A stretch of DNA of 64,000 nt. Source: an uncultured Bacteroidales bacterium. GTDB taxonomy: Bacteria > Bacteroidota > Bacteroidia > Bacteroidales > Bacteroidaceae. Positions 52,465-60,503 of this stretch are shown here, piece by piece. A program made the position numbers and the translations under genes. The notes under the pieces are model-generated. The model saw only the letters and a list, made by a program, of their open reading frames with translations. It had not been told where the DNA came from and searched no databases. The stretch lies in contig CACZAN010000010.1 in the NCBI GenBank assembly GCA_902779165.1, forward strand, positions 1-64,000, written 5' to 3'. Numbering within the stretch: the stretch's first letter is position 1; every line of letters starts with the position of its first letter.

Positions 52465-52508
52465 TTTAGGATAACCTAAAATATTATATATTTTTAGGTA
52501 ATCCTAAA
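52465..52508. other. 17-bp AT-rich hairpin before rnz
   Basis: TTTAGGATAACCTAAAA pairs with TTTTAGGTAATCCTAAA (one mismatch) across 10 bases. It follows the TlpA stop by about 10 bases and ends 15 bases before the rnz ATG. It may terminate, or control rnz translation. Confidence 0.55.
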
Positions 52509-52523
52509 ATCACAAAGAATACG

Positions 52524-53438
52524 ATGCAGCCTTTTGAAATCCATATCCTTGGTTGCGGTTCAGCGCTTCCGACCCCTCGCCATCTGCCTTCCGCACAAGT
52601 CGTGAATTTGCGCGACAAGCTGTTGCTCATCGACTGCGGCGAAGGTACCCAGATAGCCTGGCGCCACACGGGATTGAATTGGCAACGCATCTCACATATC
52701 TTCCTCAGCCACGCCCACGGCGACCATGTATTCGGGCTTCCCGGACTCATTTCCACGATGGGACTGATGGGGCGCACGTCACCCCTTTACATCCACGGGC
52801 CAGCCAACCTGCGAAACTACATTGAGTTCACAATAGCCCATTTCTGCCCCGATATGGATTACGAGGTGCAGTTCTGCCCTGTGGATACGACCAAACACGC
52901 CCTCATTTTCGAGGACCGTTCCATGGAAGTGTGGTCGCTGCCGCTTCGCCACCGCGTGCCCTGCTCCGGCTACCTCATCAAAGAGAAGCCTGGGCTGCCG
53001 CATATCCGTCGCGAAATGATTGACTTCTATGAGATTCCCACTTGGGCCATCAATAAAATCAAAGCCGGCGAGGACTGGCAGACACCCGAAGGAGACATCA
53101 TCCCCAACAGCCGCCTCATCACCCCACCCGACCCTGTTCGCAGCTACGCCTACTGCTCCGACACGATGAGTGTTCCCGAACTCGCCGAGTGGTGCCACGA
53201 CGTTACCTTGATGTACCACGAGGCCACTTACGCCACCTCTGAAATAAGCCACGCCGACAAGTACGGGCACTCCACAGCAGCCCAGGCAGCAGCCTGCGCA
53301 AAGAGTGCCAACGCCCAACGTCTTATGCTCGGGCACTTCTCGGCACGCTACGAAGACGAAAATCTGTTGTTAAACGAAGCAAAAGCCATCTTCGAAAACA
53401 CCATTTTGGCACAAGAACGACTAAGAATAGCACTATAA
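52524..53438 (+). CDS. rnz: RNase Z (tRNA 3'-processing endonuclease)
   Basis: Metallo-beta-lactamase endonuclease of 304 residues that trims tRNA 3' ends. The zinc motif is SHAHGDH, with His63, His65, Asp67 and His68. GCGSALPTPRH at 10-20, LIDCGEGTQ, and YCSDTM/EATYA in the second half are conserved for the family. No competing start. Confidence 0.95.
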   Translation: MQPFEIHILGCGSALPTPRHLPSAQVVNLRDKLLLIDCGEGTQIAWRHTGLNWQRISHIFLSHAHGDHVFGLPGLISTMGLMGRTSPLYIHGPANLRNYIEFTIAHFCPDMDYEVQFCPVDTTKHALIFEDRSMEVWSLPLRHRVPCSGYLIKEKPGLPHIRREMIDFYEIPTWAINKIKAGEDWQTPEGDIIPNSRLITPPDPVRSYAYCSDTMSVPELAEWCHDVTLMYHEATYATSEISHADKYGHSTAAQAAACAKSANAQRLMLGHFSARYEDENLLLNEAKAIFENTILAQERLRIAL

Positions 53439-53470
53439 CCAACCTTTTTGAGAGATTTTTCCTAAAAAAA

Positions 53471-53503
53471 TTTGCAGGAATCAAGGAAAAAGCATACATT
53501 TGC
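53471..53503 (+). promoter_or_regulatory. Promoter of the small secreted protein gene
   Basis: TTTG at 53471-53474, 20 bases, TACATTTGC at 53495-53503. Confidence 0.65.
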
Positions 53504-53531
53504 CCCAAATAAACGCAAAAAACGCTTCATT

Positions 53532-53876
53532 ATGAAGAAAAACATACTCCTTTTGGCATTATTTGCCCTCGGAACAGCTCTGCCCCTCATGGCCAGCGAG
53601 CCCGAAATCGGAGTTGCTTCCGACTTCGAATCGCCCGCTACATACATCAGTGAGGCAGATGCAGAGATGCAGAACATCAAAATAGAAGTCGAAGGTACTC
53701 AGGTACACGTCTCTAATGCTGAAGGACTCACCCTTGAGGTCTACAACCTCACTGGAGTCCGAGTTGGCAACTACAAAATCGACAGCGACGATAAGGTCAT
53801 CAACCTCAACCTCAAGTACGGTTGCTATATCCTCAAGGTTGGCAAGGTCGTTCGCAAAGCACCAATCCGCCCATAA
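53532..53876 (+). CDS. Small secreted protein with sorting-like beta domain
   Basis: 114 residues from ATG 53532. A signal peptide (MKKNILLLALFALGTALPLMA) is followed by an acidic stretch and one beta-sandwich-like unit (LTLEVYNLTGVRVGNYKI ... YGCYILKVGKVVRK) that closely resembles a type A sorting tail on its own. Function unknown. Unlike the other secreted proteins, nearly the whole mature chain is that domain. Confidence 0.65.
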   Translation: MKKNILLLALFALGTALPLMASEPEIGVASDFESPATYISEADAEMQNIKIEVEGTQVHVSNAEGLTLEVYNLTGVRVGNYKIDSDDKVINLNLKYGCYILKVGKVVRKAPIRP

Positions 53877-53925
53877 TTCATCATTATCACAAATCCTTTC
53901 CTCACATCTTGCACGATTAGGAACT

Positions 53926-53962
53926 AAGGGTCGGACACCAACCGCGGTTCCGGCCCTTTTAA
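53926..53962 (+). terminator. Terminator after the small secreted protein gene
   Basis: AAGGGTCGGA pairs with TCCGGCCCTT (one G-T) across a 13-base loop, and TTTT follows. Confidence 0.75.
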
Positions 53963-54017
53963 AATAGAAGAACACTTTACCTTACCGAACGAAACGTTCA
54001 CCCAGCCAAGCCCAGCA

Positions 54018-54455
54018 ATGAAAGCAACGCAGCAAACCATCCAGCAAATCCAGCGCGCCATCCACAAGGTGGCCTCCAAGTTCCCCAAAGACGCAGAACC
54101 CGTGCTCACCGACATTCACATGCAGGTGAAGCCTGAGAGCGCAGAACTGCTGACCTACAACGACGATATGGAGGAACTCGACCGCGCCGTCATTGGACAG
54201 TGGCTGGAACCCACGGAAGAAGACCTGTACGAAGTCGCAGCACCTGTCATCAAGCAGTGTCTCGGCCAACTGCGCAAGGAAATCGATGCCATGAGCATTC
54301 TCCACCCCTTCTCCTTCGTACTTATGGGCGAGGACGGCGAAACCATCTGCGACCTCTACCTCGTTGATGACGATGCCATGATGCTCGACACGGAACTTCT
54401 GAAGGGACTGGACAAAGAACTCGATGCCTTCCTCGAAGAACTGATGAAGGAATAG
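54018..54455 (+). CDS. Hypothetical acidic cytoplasmic protein
   Basis: 145 residues, no signal peptide, strongly acidic. An N-terminal amphipathic helix (TQQTIQQIQRAIHKVASKF) leads into a mixed alpha/beta body with FSFVLMGEDGETICDLYLVDDDAMM. No family recognised. It follows a terminator and has no clear TTTGC promoter, so its expression is uncertain. Confidence 0.55.
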   Translation: MKATQQTIQQIQRAIHKVASKFPKDAEPVLTDIHMQVKPESAELLTYNDDMEELDRAVIGQWLEPTEEDLYEVAAPVIKQCLGQLRKEIDAMSILHPFSFVLMGEDGETICDLYLVDDDAMMLDTELLKGLDKELDAFLEELMKE

Positions 54456-54762
54456 CATGTAGCCAAGGTCATCCCAGACAAGGTTTTCTACATTACAGGT
54501 TCCCAACTGCTCATCCTATCCATTATCTTAGGGTTCGTGAATCTTATGCTATCACGTTAAAAACATTCTTTTGCAAGAGACAATAGCACAAAAGGAGCCC
54601 TGATAACATCATTTTTCCCAAAAATACACATCTTTCCCAACAATCCATCAATCTTTTCGCGCGCATTACCTTATATAAGAAAAGAAAGTATTACCTTTGC
54701 ACAACAATTGATGATCATATCGAATAGCGTCATCGGATTTAACATAGCAATCAATAATCATT
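54456..54762. other. 307-base gene-free stretch with a promoter for the next gene
   Basis: AT-rich. The only feature seen is TACCTTTGC at 54692-54700, 63 bases before the next ATG. No convincing RNA gene or repeat. Confidence 0.5.
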
Positions 54763-55542
54763 ATGAAAAAGAGAAATGCTTTACTATTTGTTCTTGGACT
54801 GGCTTTAGCCTCCCCTGCAAGTGCACAATGGACCGGTTATGACACCTCACGCACCATTAGCGGTATTCTCGGTATTGCTCGACAGAGTATAGAATCAGCA
54901 GAAAGGAAGAAAGAGATGGAGATCCTTGCTCGTCAGAAGTTGGAGTTCGAACAGAGTTACAAAGACGCCATGAATGAGGCAAAGGCTTTCGAGAACGAAG
55001 AGAAGTGGGAGGAAGCACTGGAGAAATATGAAGAAGCGGCAAAGCTCAACTGCCAGTACGAATACTCTGAACAGCGCATCCTCTCGCAGAAGATTACCAG
55101 CCTTTACGTCAAAAGTGGTCGCGAGGAGGACGGACCAAGCATCCTGAATAATGCAAAAACAATCCTGCCCGACTATTCTGCATATCGCTATGTGAAGGAG
55201 AATCCTGTGTTCACAAACAAAAAGAAGGCAGCAGGTATCACTATCTGCCGCGTGGCCTGTTCTGATAAGGAAACACGCATAGAGATGGAAGTAGAAGCTT
55301 TCTCGTCCAATATGTACTGCAGCATCCAGGGAACCACTTATATCAAGGGCAACAAGGGTGGCAAACTGGGATTGGAAAGTTTAGAGAATGTCACCTTGGA
55401 GCCGGCTCGCACCTACATACCCTGGCCCTATCAGAAGTTGCGCTTCGCACTCATCTTCCCGCCCCTGACCGAAGAAGCCAAGGAATTTGAACTTATCTTT
55501 CCAAAAACGGCTTGGCAGTTCAAGGACATCAAATGCAAGTAG
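54763..55542 (+). CDS. Secreted protein with coiled-coil/TPR-like middle, unknown function
   Basis: 259 residues. Signal peptide ends SPASAQ. Residues about 45-120 are strongly helical and charged (ERKKEMEILARQKLEFEQSY ... NEEKWEEALEKYEEAAKL), with one recognisable TPR-like unit. The C-terminal half is a beta domain (YCSIQGTTYIKGNKGGKLG). No enzyme motif. Own TACCTTTGC promoter. Confidence 0.6.
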   Translation: MKKRNALLFVLGLALASPASAQWTGYDTSRTISGILGIARQSIESAERKKEMEILARQKLEFEQSYKDAMNEAKAFENEEKWEEALEKYEEAAKLNCQYEYSEQRILSQKITSLYVKSGREEDGPSILNNAKTILPDYSAYRYVKENPVFTNKKKAAGITICRVACSDKETRIEMEVEAFSSNMYCSIQGTTYIKGNKGGKLGLESLENVTLEPARTYIPWPYQKLRFALIFPPLTEEAKEFELIFPKTAWQFKDIKCK

Positions 55543-55634
55543 CGCAAGCAAATCTTGACCAGCAAGTATGATGTCTGCCAGTAAAACTCAGCAAAAACAA
55601 ACCATTTTTATTAACTGTTTTTTATAACCCAACA

Positions 55635-56306
55635 ATGAAGAAAAATCTTTTATGGATGTTCGCCGCCATCCTTCTCTGCGGCCTCACGATCACAATGTTC
55701 ACCGCCTGCGGAGGTGATGATGAAGACACCAGACCCAATTCCGAACAACAGGGCGGCGATGAAGGAGACGATCCCGCAATCCCGGAAGCGACTGCCTACG
55801 ACATCACCTTCACCGTTGTGGCTCCGACCAACGCCTTTGACATCACTTCATACGACTTCACATACGCAGACAGCAAAGGCAACAAAATCACTAAGGAAAT
55901 CGATGCAGACATGCCCAACGAACCCTTATCAGAACTGGAAAAAAATGGACTGGATATGTATATAAAAACATCAAGCATGACGAATTCCAATTTTGCTGAA
56001 CTACTTTCCGACACCCGCGCACAGCATTTCACCCTCACGAACATTCCAGCAGGAAGCAAGGTACAATACCAACTGGTCATGCATCCGAGCCCCGAGTATA
56101 AGCCAGCAGAGGGAACGACCATTTCGTTTGCGACTCCAGCCGTCAATGTGACACAGACCCCCAAAAATGGTAAAAAGACAATTACCAGCAGCTTTGAAAA
56201 TAAAGTATACACCTTCAAGGATACTAAATGGGAGGATTTCAAGACGAGGATGGAAGGTCGCGTGCTTATCGACAGAGAGATTACCGTGGGGCTTCCCAGA
56301 GAGTAA
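55635..56306 (+). CDS. Hypothetical lipoprotein
   Basis: 223 residues. Lipobox FTAC (Cys25) then GGDDED, an acidic linker typical of surface-exposed Bacteroidetes lipoproteins, and a beta-sandwich-like body (YDITFTVVAPTNAFDITSYDF). No family recognised. It ends at a strong terminator. Confidence 0.65.
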   Translation: MKKNLLWMFAAILLCGLTITMFTACGGDDEDTRPNSEQQGGDEGDDPAIPEATAYDITFTVVAPTNAFDITSYDFTYADSKGNKITKEIDADMPNEPLSELEKNGLDMYIKTSSMTNSNFAELLSDTRAQHFTLTNIPAGSKVQYQLVMHPSPEYKPAEGTTISFATPAVNVTQTPKNGKKTITSSFENKVYTFKDTKWEDFKTRMEGRVLIDREITVGLPRE

Positions 56307-56340
56307 CTCCATTTTTCCAAGAAACCACAGTTTCACATAG

Positions 56341-56378
56341 AAAAGAGCGCACCCATTTCGTAACGGGTGCGCTCTTTT
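56341..56378. terminator. Bidirectional terminator
   Basis: Perfect 14-bp stem AAAAGAGCGCACCC / GGGTGCGCTCTTTT with a 10-base loop. T-runs on both strands serve the lipoprotein gene and the convergent Spy-like operon. Confidence 0.9.
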
Positions 56379-56419
56379 ATTCTGTTATAACCTGAAAGGG
56401 ACTTCAGTGAGAGCGGATG

Positions 56420-56902
56420 TTATTGCTTCGGTGCGCGCGGACCACCTTGTCCTCTGCCAGCACCGCCCCACCGGCCTCGCGGTCCCTGTACCATGCGACG
56501 GTGGAAGTCGTCCTCAGCCTTCATGACCTTGAATACTTTGGAGGCAGGAACTACCTCAAGGAGGCGACGGTAGTAATTCTGTTCCAATTGTGCCGACTCG
56601 ACCAATAACTGCTTAATCTTAGTGATAGTCGTAGTATAGGCAGCCTCATCGGGCTGGCATTGTTTCTTCAGCTGATGAATCTGAACACCTATCGCACGCT
56701 GCTTGTCCTTCATCTCCTGATAGATAGGAAAGAAGGCCTTGGCCTCATCGGCTGTCAGTCCTGCCTGACGCGTCAATGCCTCTTCCATACGCTGCTGGAA
56801 CTCCTGAGGATCGAAGCGGGGCTTGCCTGCCCCTTGCGTTTGCTGAGCCCATAAATTCATCGTGAATAGCGCCATCAGCGCCACAAAAGCTATTCGTTTC
56901 AT
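56420..56902 (-). CDS. Spy/CpxP-like periplasmic protein
   Basis: About 160 residues, signal peptide MKRIAFVALMALFTMNLWAQ (start ATG 56902, or ATG 56911). The body is helical, with an LTADEAKAFFPIYQEMKDKQ segment resembling the LTxxQ motif, and a Gly/Arg-rich tail (GRWGGAGRGQGGPRAPKQ). Probably a periplasmic chaperone-like stress protein. It is third in the sigma operon, which suggests it is a target or modulator. Confidence 0.7.
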   Translation of the reverse strand: MKRIAFVALMALFTMNLWAQQTQGAGKPRFDPQEFQQRMEEALTRQAGLTADEAKAFFPIYQEMKDKQRAIGVQIHQLKKQCQPDEAAYTTTITKIKQLLVESAQLEQNYYRRLLEVVPASKVFKVMKAEDDFHRRMVQGPRGRWGGAGRGQGGPRAPKQ

Positions 56903-56943
56903 CGTTCTCATTAGTTTTCGTTTATAAAGAAAGTGCGCAGGTC

Positions 56944-57360
56944 TTAATAGGCCTCGGTCAGATAGTATTCAATGTGCTGGTTGTCGACCAGCTCGTAGTC
57001 GAGTATTGCATTGATGTCCTCCTCTGAGTAGTCGAAGGCCGGTGTCTCCGTCTGGGCAGCCAGCTGTGCACCATCGCCCGCCGGATTACGCACTCCGTAG
57101 AGCCATGCTCCGCCTACGCAGACTGCCACGGCAGCTACTGCTGCAGCATAGCGCAAGGTCCGACGCCAGAGCGGAAGTTTCACCACACGAGTCTGGTGCT
57201 CAACGGGTTCTGACAGGAGCCCCTCATCTGCCAAACGATTCATCATCCGCTCCGTGAATCCCTCGAAATAGCCTTCGGGAACCTTGAACGGACGGCGACC
57301 GCTGTCGTGTTCTCTTATTATTTTCTCTTCCTGTATCATATCTTTTATGTTTTGTTTCAC
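56944..57360 (-). CDS. Probable membrane anti-sigma factor
   Basis: 138 residues with a cytoplasmic N-terminal half (VPEGYFEGFTERMMNRLAD), one hydrophobic segment at about 71-90 (RYAAAVAAVAVCVGGAWLYG) and an acidic periplasmic tail. It directly follows an ECF sigma gene (28-base gap) and shows the anti-sigma layout, but no named anti-sigma motif was found. Confidence 0.6.
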   Translation of the reverse strand: MKQNIKDMIQEEKIIREHDSGRRPFKVPEGYFEGFTERMMNRLADEGLLSEPVEHQTRVVKLPLWRRTLRYAAAVAAVAVCVGGAWLYGVRNPAGDGAQLAAQTETPAFDYSEEDINAILDYELVDNQHIEYYLTEAY

Positions 57361-57388
57361 TTGTTTGACTGCAATAGAAGGAAAAAGT

Positions 57389-57931
57389 TTAATCGCGTGC
57401 GTGGAAAAAATCAGATATTTTTCTGACTGCGTGGTGATAGGAGGCTTTCAGCGCTCCCACACTGGTTCCCAACAAATCACTCATGTCCTCATATTTCATC
57501 TCTTCAAAGTACTTGAGGTTGAAGACCTGGCGCTGGCGGTCGGGCAGCGTGGAAATAGCTTCCTGGAGCATACGTTCTGTCTCGTCGCCGTCAAAGTAGG
57601 GGTCACTCTCCAAGCGTGCAGCCACCCCTTCTGCCGCCTCTTCGTCCAAGCTCGTCGTTTGGCGGTTGCGATCGAGGAAGTTCAGCGTCTCGTTATTGGC
57701 AATGCGGAAGAGCCAGGTGCCCAACTGTGAATCGCCCCTGAAACCAGACAGCCCTGTCCAAGCCTTCAGAAACGTATTCTGCAGCACATCGTCGGCATCG
57801 TCGTGCGAGAAGACCATACGACGAATCTGCCAGTAGAGCTGTTCCTTGAAGTGCTCTACCACCGCCGCAAAGGCACGTTCGCGGGTGCGCTCGTCGTGCA
57901 GTTGTGATATTATTAGATTCTCATTCCACAT
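57389..57931 (-). CDS. ECF-type RNA polymerase sigma factor
   Basis: 180 residues. Region 2 has DDADDVLQNTFLKAWTGLSGF and LGTWLFRIANNETLNFLDR; region 4 has LPDRQRQVFNLKYFEEMKYEDMSDLLGTSVGALKASYHHAV. First gene of a leftward operon with the anti-sigma-like and Spy-like genes. Its own promoter reads TATCTTTGC. Confidence 0.9.
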   Translation of the reverse strand: MWNENLIISQLHDERTRERAFAAVVEHFKEQLYWQIRRMVFSHDDADDVLQNTFLKAWTGLSGFRGDSQLGTWLFRIANNETLNFLDRNRQTTSLDEEAAEGVAARLESDPYFDGDETERMLQEAISTLPDRQRQVFNLKYFEEMKYEDMSDLLGTSVGALKASYHHAVRKISDFFHARD

Positions 57932-57993
57932 AAAATAATGTTCACGCGCAGGCGATAAAGGTCTTTTTCACACTGCAAATAAAGATTTCGGGC

Positions 57994-58033
57994 GCAAAGA
58001 TAGTGTTTTCTCGTCGAAAAACAGTAATTTTGC
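57994..58033. promoter_or_regulatory. Divergent promoters of the sigma operon and DUF486 gene
   Basis: Minus strand TATCTTTGC followed by GCCCGAAATC at 57994-58002; plus strand TAATTTTGC followed by GCCCGAATTT at 58025-58033. The two elements are only 22 bases apart. Confidence 0.65.
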
Positions 58034-58110
58034 GCCCGAATTTCAATGAAAACGGTATTTCGTAGTACGAATTCCGCTCTCCATAAACCTCAATTCGAAT
58101 TTTCGTAGCT

Positions 58111-58476
58111 ATGCAAGGATTTCAAACCATCCTACTTCTGCTCACAAGCAACATCTTCATGACGCTGGCCTGGTACGGCCACTTGCGCCTGCAACAGGCG
58201 GGCATCAGTACCCACTGGCCCCTCATCGCGGTCATCGCGTTCTCGTGGGGCATTGCTTTTATTGAGTACTGCTTCGCCGTACCTGCAAACCGAATAGGCT
58301 ATGATGCCAACGGCGGCCCCTTCTCTTTAGTGCAGCTGAAGGTGATTCAGGAAATCATCTCTCTAGTGATTTTCACCCTTATTGCGGGCTTCCTCTTCCA
58401 GGGACAGAGCTTGCATTGGAACCACTTGGCAGCTTTCATCTGCCTGGTGCTCGCTGTTTATTTTGTCTTTAAATAG
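58111..58476 (+). CDS. DUF486/DMT family small membrane protein
   Basis: 121 residues with four predicted helices. WYGHLRLQ, WGIAFIEYCFAVPANRIGY and FQGQSLHWNHLAAFICLVLAVYFVF are typical of the family. Substrate unknown. Converges with the ACT-domain gene, leaving six bases between. Confidence 0.85.
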   Translation: MQGFQTILLLLTSNIFMTLAWYGHLRLQQAGISTHWPLIAVIAFSWGIAFIEYCFAVPANRIGYDANGGPFSLVQLKVIQEIISLVIFTLIAGFLFQGQSLHWNHLAAFICLVLAVYFVFK

Positions 58477-58482
58477 GAGGCA

Positions 58483-58911
58483 CTAAGCCAGGGCCGTCAA
58501 GGCCTCTTCGCCAATACTCTTGAGGTTATTGGCCTTGATGACCTGAGCTGCGCTTTCGTTGTTGTCTGTGCGGAAGATCAGGATTCCCTTGCCGCGCAGC
58601 AAGAACGAATACATATAGGTGATGCTGATGTCTGCCTGACTGAACATCTTCACGGCATCAGCAGCGCGGCCGGGCTCGTTGTCGAGTTCGAGGGCGAAGA
58701 CTTCGCTGAGGGCCACAGCCACACCTGCATTCTTCAGTTCGTCGCAAGCACGCATGGGCTCGCTACAGATGAGACGATAGATGCCGTACTCGGCCGTATC
58801 GGCAATAGTAGAGGCAATAATTTGAATACCAGCCTGTTTCAGGGCGTCAAGAACCTTGATGAGTGTGCCGGAACGGTTCTCAATGAAAATGGAGAGTTGA
58901 TGGATAGTCAT
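58483..58911 (-). CDS. ACT-domain protein (two ACT repeats)
   Basis: 142 residues with two ACT folds, residues 1-70 (IHQLSIFIENRSGTLIKVLDAL) and 72-142 (VFALELDNEPGRAADAVKMF). It probably binds an amino acid. In Bacteroidales such genes are often next to phenylacetate-CoA ligase and indolepyruvate oxidoreductase genes; the two ligases follow here, the oxidoreductase does not. Confidence 0.85.
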   Translation of the reverse strand: MTIHQLSIFIENRSGTLIKVLDALKQAGIQIIASTIADTAEYGIYRLICSEPMRACDELKNAGVAVALSEVFALELDNEPGRAADAVKMFSQADISITYMYSFLLRGKGILIFRTDNNESAAQVIKANNLKSIGEEALTALA

Positions 58912-58920
58912 AGTTTTATT

Positions 58921-59075
58921 TTACGATTTGACGATTTAACGATTTGGCTATTTGACGATTTAACGATTTGGCTATTTGACGATTGGGCTATTGTGTGATT
59001 TAAGAGCAATTGATAATCTGCAATTTTCAATAATTCAATATTTCAATTTTCAATTCTCAATATTTCTATTTTCAA
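58921..59075. repeat. 24-bp tandem repeat and ATTTTCAAT repeats
   Basis: GACGATTTAACGATTTGGC plus TATTT is repeated twice exactly (58930-58953, 58954-58977), with a shortened third copy. TTTCAATAATTCAATATTTC-type repeats follow to 59075, similar to 36345-36386. No ORF. The stretch separates the ACT gene from the first phenylacetate-CoA ligase on the same strand. Confidence 0.7.
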
Positions 59076-60437
59076 TTACTGATACACTTTGCGCTTGTCG
59101 ACTACACGAACGGCCTTACCTTCGCTTACGGGCAGCGTGCCACGAGGAACGAGCTTCACAATGGGCGTAAGCAGTATCTCATCCTTCAGCTGACGGCGGA
59201 TTTCGCGCTCCAGAGCCTGCAGCTTCTTGTAGTCGTCAGTGGGTTCGGCGAGTTCTACTTCTACGGTCATGTTGTCGTTTTCTTCATCGGTGGTCAGCGT
59301 GATGAGGTAGTTGTTGCCCAGCTCCTCGAAGTGCATCAGGATCTTCTCTATCTGAATCGGGAAGATGTTAACGCCTCGCAGCACCATCATATCGTCCGAA
59401 CGGCCACGCATGCGATCGAGGCGGATGTGGTTTCGGCCACAAGGACAGGAACGGCCCAACACGCGCGTGAGGTCACGGGTACGATAGCGCAACAGGGGCA
59501 TAGCTTCGCGACACAGGGTGGTCAGCACCAGCTCGCCAATCTCGCCGTCGGGCACGGGTTCCAGTGTCTCGGGGTCCACAATCTCTACGATATAATAATC
59601 TTCCCAGAAATGCAAGCCGTTCTGTTCGGGACATTCGAAGCCCACACCAGGACCGCACATCTCGCTCATTCCAAAGCTGTTGTAGGCCTTCACGCCCATC
59701 ATTTCCTCAATGCGCCTGCGCTGTTCCTCGGAGTGAGGTTCTGCGCCGATAGCCAGCACCTTGAGTTTCGTGTCTTTGCGAGGATCTACGCCCTGTTCCT
59801 TCATCACCTCGTACAAGCGGGTGACGTAACTGGGAACTGCATGTATGGCAGTAGTACCGAAGTCCTTGATGAACTTTATCTGCCTCAAGGAGTTACCTGC
59901 TGCGGCAGGCACGGTGAGCATCCCCAATTTCTCAGCTCCATACTGGAATCCCAGACCGCCAGTGAACATTCCGTAGCCAGAGGAATTCTGGAAGACATCA
60001 TCGGGACGCAGGCCTACCATCCACAGATTTCTGGCCACCTGGTTTGCCCACTCGTCCAAGTCCTTCTGGGTATGGAGAATGACGGTGGGGTTACCCGTGG
60101 TGCCGGAAGACGAGTGCAGACGAACGCAGTCGCGCAGGGGCACACACGCCATCCCGAAAGGATAGGTCGAGCGCAGGTCGTCCTTCGTTGTGAAAGGCAG
60201 TTTCCGTACGTCGTCCAACGTCTGGATATCCTCGGGGGTGATGCCTGCCTCAGCAAACTTCTTGCGGTAGAATTCATTGTTCATGCAGTGGCGCACAGTC
60301 TTCTTGAGGCGTTCCAGTTGCAAAGCCTCAATTTCTGCACGCGACAGCGTTTCAGTTTCAGGATTGAAGAAAAGACCCACCCCATCCCCTCCCGTGAGGG
60401 AGGGGTGAGGCTTGCGCATTGTTTCGTTTTTGTCCAT
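59076..60437 (-). CDS. paaK: Phenylacetate-CoA ligase
   Basis: ANL-family adenylate-forming enzyme of 453 residues; activates phenylacetate (or a related aryl acid) with ATP and CoA. LHSSSGTTGNPTVI is the P-loop-like A3 motif, YNSFGMSEMCGPGVGFEC and YRTRDLTRVL follow. The first 22 residues (MDKNETMRKPHPSLTGGDGV) are encoded by a palindromic repeat; homologues are expected to begin near FFNPETETL. The true start may have been lost when the repeat inserted. Confidence 0.9.
   Translation of the reverse strand: MDKNETMRKPHPSLTGGDGVGLFFNPETETLSRAEIEALQLERLKKTVRHCMNNEFYRKKFAEAGITPEDIQTLDDVRKLPFTTKDDLRSTYPFGMACVPLRDCVRLHSSSGTTGNPTVILHTQKDLDEWANQVARNLWMVGLRPDDVFQNSSGYGMFTGGLGFQYGAEKLGMLTVPAAAGNSLRQIKFIKDFGTTAIHAVPSYVTRLYEVMKEQGVDPRKDTKLKVLAIGAEPHSEEQRRRIEEMMGVKAYNSFGMSEMCGPGVGFECPEQNGLHFWEDYYIVEIVDPETLEPVPDGEIGELVLTTLCREAMPLLRYRTRDLTRVLGRSCPCGRNHIRLDRMRGRSDDMMVLRGVNIFPIQIEKILMHFEELGNNYLITLTTDEENDNMTVEVELAEPTDDYKKLQALEREIRRQLKDEILLTPIVKLVPRGTLPVSEGKAVRVVDKRKVYQ
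60373..60415. repeat. Palindromic element at the 5' end of the first paaK gene, in frame
   Basis: AGACCCACCCC-ATCC-CCTCCCGTGAGGGAGGGG-TGAGG. Read on the coding strand it encodes PHPSLTGGDGVGLF at residues 10-23. Confidence 0.85.
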
Positions 60438-60467
60438 ATTTTATCAGTTTTTTACCCAACCCGCAGG

Positions 60468-60503
60468 TCTCCCCTCCCTCACGGGAGGGGTCGGGGGTGG
60501 GTC
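60468..60503. repeat. Palindromic element between the two paaK genes
   Basis: CCCCTCCC-TCAC-GGGAGGGG core followed by TCGGGGGTGGGTCT. Only about 90 bases separate it from the copy in the first paaK gene, in opposite orientation. It reaches the stop region of the second ligase gene. Confidence 0.85.
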
